A stretch of 64,000 nucleotides of DNA. It comes from Isoetes taiwanensis. Its lineage: Eukaryota; Streptophyta; Lycopodiopsida; Isoetales; Isoetaceae. Made by a program: the position numbers and the translations under genes. Shown here one piece after another: positions 61,196-64,000 of the stretch. The DNA is taken from positions 7,404,445 to 7,468,444 of the forward strand of contig JAJEKV010000008.1 of the NCBI GenBank assembly GCA_021234155.1, in the 5' to 3' direction. Each line of letters begins with the position of its first letter. Position 1 is the stretch's first letter. The notes below the pieces were generated by a model. The model saw only the letters and a list, made by a program, of their open reading frames with translations. It was not told where the DNA came from and ran no database searches.

Positions 61196-61535
61196 GGGGG
61201 CTTTCTCGACTCGCGAGTCGAGAAAGTCCTTAGTTACAAGGAAGCCCTTGCATAGTAGTAAATTTAAAATTTTGGGTATTGTCGACTTGCGAGTCGAGAA
61301 AGTCCGCAGGAAGACAAAAACAGAGGGTGCGCAGGCTTTCTCGACTTGCGAGTCGAGAAAGTCCCCAACTGCAAGGAGGCCTCTGCATAGCAGTAAATTA
61401 AAAATTCTGGGAATTCTCGACTCGTGAGTCGAGAATACCCAGAGGAAAACAAAAAATAGAGGGTGCGGGGGCTTTCTCGAGTCGAGAAAGTCCTCAATTG
61501 CAAGGAGGCCTCTGCATAGGGTATTCTCGACTCGA
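61196..61535. repeat. Tandem palindrome array, about 135-bp period (copy 2)
   Basis: A perfect 26-bp palindrome at 61201-61226 (half-site CTTTCTCGACTCG) recurs at 61336-61361 (one central mismatch) and 61472-61490 (shortened). Alternating with it is a second version flanked by GGGTATTC, at about 61280-61302, 61413-61436 and 61520. So each roughly 135-bp unit carries two palindromes, with GCAAGGAGGCCTCTGCATAG between. It lies directly upstream of unknown gene copy 2. Confidence 0.9.
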
Positions 61536-61739
61536 AAAACTGTGGCATAGGTGAATGGCAAAATTATTGTCATCGTTTTTTCTAGAAATGCACGTGTATT
61601 AAATTTAAAACACGTGGCCACATACATGAGGATCTCACTTGCTCTTCCATGTTTCGAACAAATGTCCCAATGTGTCCATGTAAGAGGCATAGTCAAAATA
61701 ATTGCAAACTTATCTAGTGCGAGACCCCTCTATATCGAT

Positions 61740-62066
61740 TGAGAAATGCCCAACAATCTCCAAGGGAAGCAATTCAAAATGTGAATTGGAACAAATAAGG
61801 AACAATTATATATCTAGAGAAATATTGGCAACATATAAAAGAAATATTGACCAATAAATTTGCAGCTGGTTATGCTTTACAGATGTACAGTTTATTTTCT
61901 TCAAAAAACAAATGCGCCAATTATCAATCTATATTTCAAACTGCATGTTCAATGTGGTGCTCTACATGCACTGTTGATATCAAGGACTTGGATATGGCAA
62001 ATTTCGACATGCTTTAGATAAATTTACAATTGTTTCAATAGTCAATACCTTGAGAGGGCATTTAAA
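61740..62066. other. AT-rich spacer, nothing seen
   Basis: Short unique AT-rich sequence between the palindrome array and the LINE tail. Confidence 0.5.
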
Positions 62067-63930
62067 AGAATAGAATAGAATAGAATTGTTTTTATCGTCC
62101 ACGGAGACCAATCGGCCTATGGGACCCAATACAAAAAGCGCAGCAGTCACATTACTGCCCGGATTAAAAAAATCCCCGCCCCGAAGGGTTTTCGAGGGAA
62201 AACCCGTGGCAGCAATAAGACTGCTGACATCAATTAAATGGTTGACTGGGGGCATATCTGAGCCCTCAAGTCCAGTACTTCCTGAATGTATGATCCGAGT
62301 GAGCGCACCGAAGTCGTGCCCAGTATCATGTGTAGCGGCTCATCAAATCTAATCAATCGAGCATAAGCGTGTCGAATCTAATCATATCTTTGGGCAGCTC
62401 GGAATGTGTGACACTCATCCTCAACGACTCCCGTCGCCGGCAAAGACCGACAAACCCTAACGACGTGGCTCCCCAATCCATCGACTGTCTCAATCAGGAG
62501 ATGGTGGGCACTGTCTTGAATGGAGGCGATATGCTGCGCTTTTCATGGGCGGGATGTGAGCGTAGGTAGCCGTGGGCCTCGTTCTAATGTGGGATTTATG
62601 TCTTTGCTTGTAATGTGTTGTTTTGACTTGCTCGCAGCCACGGAATCCCAAAGCTTCTTTGGAGAAACAAGCATCAAGGTAACATCTCGGTACATCACGA
62701 TCCGCCTCTGTTTCTACACGGATGCACATGTGCTCTGGACATTCCATCTAGTTAGCCATCGCACTCTTTTATCCTTCCAACAATTCTTGAGTCGTTGTGG
62801 TCCCATTGCCACTTTGCATAAGCCAAGTCGCGGTAGACGCGATCATCATCCATATTTACCACCTTACGGAAATAGGCGATATGTCTATCAAGGGCCTTCA
62901 TTTGAAGTGGTGGGGAAACCCGTCTCTCGCAACAAAATTTGATCTGGGGACCGTGGATTTCACTCCGAAAGTGCCCGTGCTAAGAAGGCCTATACGCACT
63001 GTTCTAAGTCGCTCCAAGTAGCAAGGGACACCACCGGGCCCCGGACTTCAACTCGTAAAAAGAGCGGGCTCTACCAATACCACGAACAAATGTGCATGAT
63101 GCCCCCAATCATAGAGTTTACGCTCTGTGGTTATTGTTACGCATTGCATAGAGTGCTTTCGGACCGCTTTGCTACACGCAATCTTATGGAAGTGTCAAAG
63201 ATAGTGTAGAAGGAAACTCCACTCCCGGATACTTGTAGGTGGGTGTCACCTCCACTTGTTGCCCTCGATAAGTGAATGAAGGGGCCTTGGATGGCGCGAG
63301 GATGAGATTAGGACCACCTTGGTCTTGGCGGATTGGCGTTCATGTGCGTGGCTGGCGAGAATGTATCGAGCATCTAAGTGAGAGGCGCATATCCTCCGGA
63401 GTGTGAGCTAAGAGGTCAACATCGTCCGCATAGATGAGTTGTCACGATGACCGATGCAAAAGTTGGGTCCCGCCACCCCATTGTCCATGAGCGGTGTTCT
63501 AACCGGTCAATGTCTGAACCAAACAATGTTGGGGAAAGAGGACATCCACTGGCGGACCCCAATACTGTGAGTGAATGGTTGTCCCGTCATCCGCAGATTC
63601 GGCTCGTACAACTCTCGTACAACCTGTATATTGCATTTTGCATATCCACAGGAACCTCTAGTTGCCGCAATCTTTCCCATAACTTTTCCCGAGGCACGGT
63701 GTCAAAAGCCTTCGCAAAGTCAACAAAGCAACAATACAGGTCCCGTCGACGGTTTCTGCTATCCTCAACCAAAGTCCTCAAAGTGAAGATATGATCAATG
63801 GTTGAATGCCGGGGTCTGAACCCTGCTTGTGTGAGAGCTCGCACACCTGTTGCTTCTGCCCACCTGGTCAACTGTTGCTCAATAATGCCAGCTAGCAGTT
63901 TGGCAAACACCGAACTGACCATGATTGTTC
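62067..63930 (-). mobile_element. 5'-truncated LINE, same family, minus strand
   Basis: Reading leftwards: homology begins inside the reverse transcriptase at about 63930 (NYRTIMVSS region) and breaks abruptly. RT motifs AGFRPRHSTIDHIF and CCFVDFAKAFDTVPREKL lie at 63587-63922, then YADD (63421-63432). The C-terminal part runs to about 62500, then the same GC-rich 3' UTR stem and the conserved terminus (62100-62125), ending in AGAAT units (62067-62086). The sharp 5' break is typical of incomplete target-primed reverse transcription. No perfect target-site duplication seen. Confidence 0.88.
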
Positions 63931-64000
63931 CTTGGAGACTAGCAAGAGAGAAGTGGAACCGGATCCTTCTAGTAAGAGAGAAGTAAAAGTTGGTGCCAAA

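Noticed and set aside
61166-61696. 176-residue minus-strand frame over the palindrome array
   Set aside because: It is a repetitive translation of the tandem palindromes (STRKSR, STHESR phrases), not an independent protein.

Overview
This is nuclear DNA from a land plant with a large, repeat-dominated genome. Spliced genes with GT-AG introns, plant-type U6 snRNA genes with an Upstream Sequence Element and TATA box, PLS-like pentatricopeptide (PPR) fragments, a plant group I bZIP factor, and captured pieces of plant phospholipase A1 and polyphenol oxidase all point there. The mix of decayed LINEs, Ty3/gypsy remnants and odd accessory ORFs fits a fern or gymnosperm better than a compact angiosperm genome, but I cannot fix the species.

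Layout. 1-4.1 kb is one arm of a large direct duplication: PPR pseudogene, then an intact-looking U6 gene. 4.1-8.9 kb is AT-rich with nothing I recognise. 9.0-14.1 kb is a decayed two-ORF LINE ending in a (TTCTA)n tail. 14.2-15.3 kb holds a direct repeat and a Helitron-type 3' end. 15.6-18.0 kb has dispersed repeats, a gypsy integrase scrap and a tandem array with a CGCGCTTAGCGCG palindrome. 21.1-22.5 kb is a terminal-inverted-repeat element carrying two host gene fragments. 23.65-26.3 kb carries a broken HUH-type Rep nuclease ORF between direct repeats. 27.3-29.0 kb has a local duplication. 29.2-38.6 kb is the second arm of the large duplication, interrupted by about 4.6 kb of other DNA (possible exons, a GIY-YIG-like fragment) and by a retrotransposed piece with a perfect 16-bp target-site duplication. 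38.6-39.8 kb is a LINE ORF1 scrap plus a dispersed repeat. 41.4-43.1 kb is a broken kinase-like gene. 44.2-45.9 kb is a gypsy remnant beside a palindrome cluster. 46.3-47.8 kb and 60.0-61.5 kb are two copies of an unidentified gene, each headed by an array of CG-rich palindromes. 48.5-51.3 kb is another LINE. 52.6-55.0 kb is the one complete protein gene, a four-exon bZIP factor. 55-58 kb is intergenic with small tandem duplications. 58.2-59.7 kb has a gypsy scrap and a methyltransferase-like ORF. 62.07-63.93 kb is a 5'-truncated LINE.

Only the bZIP gene and one or both U6 genes look functional. Everything else recognisable is mobile or decayed. The items most worth attention are the HUH Rep remnant, the two-copy unknown gene with palindrome arrays, the recurrence of unrelated CG-rich palindrome clusters at element ends, and the chimeric gene-capturing element.
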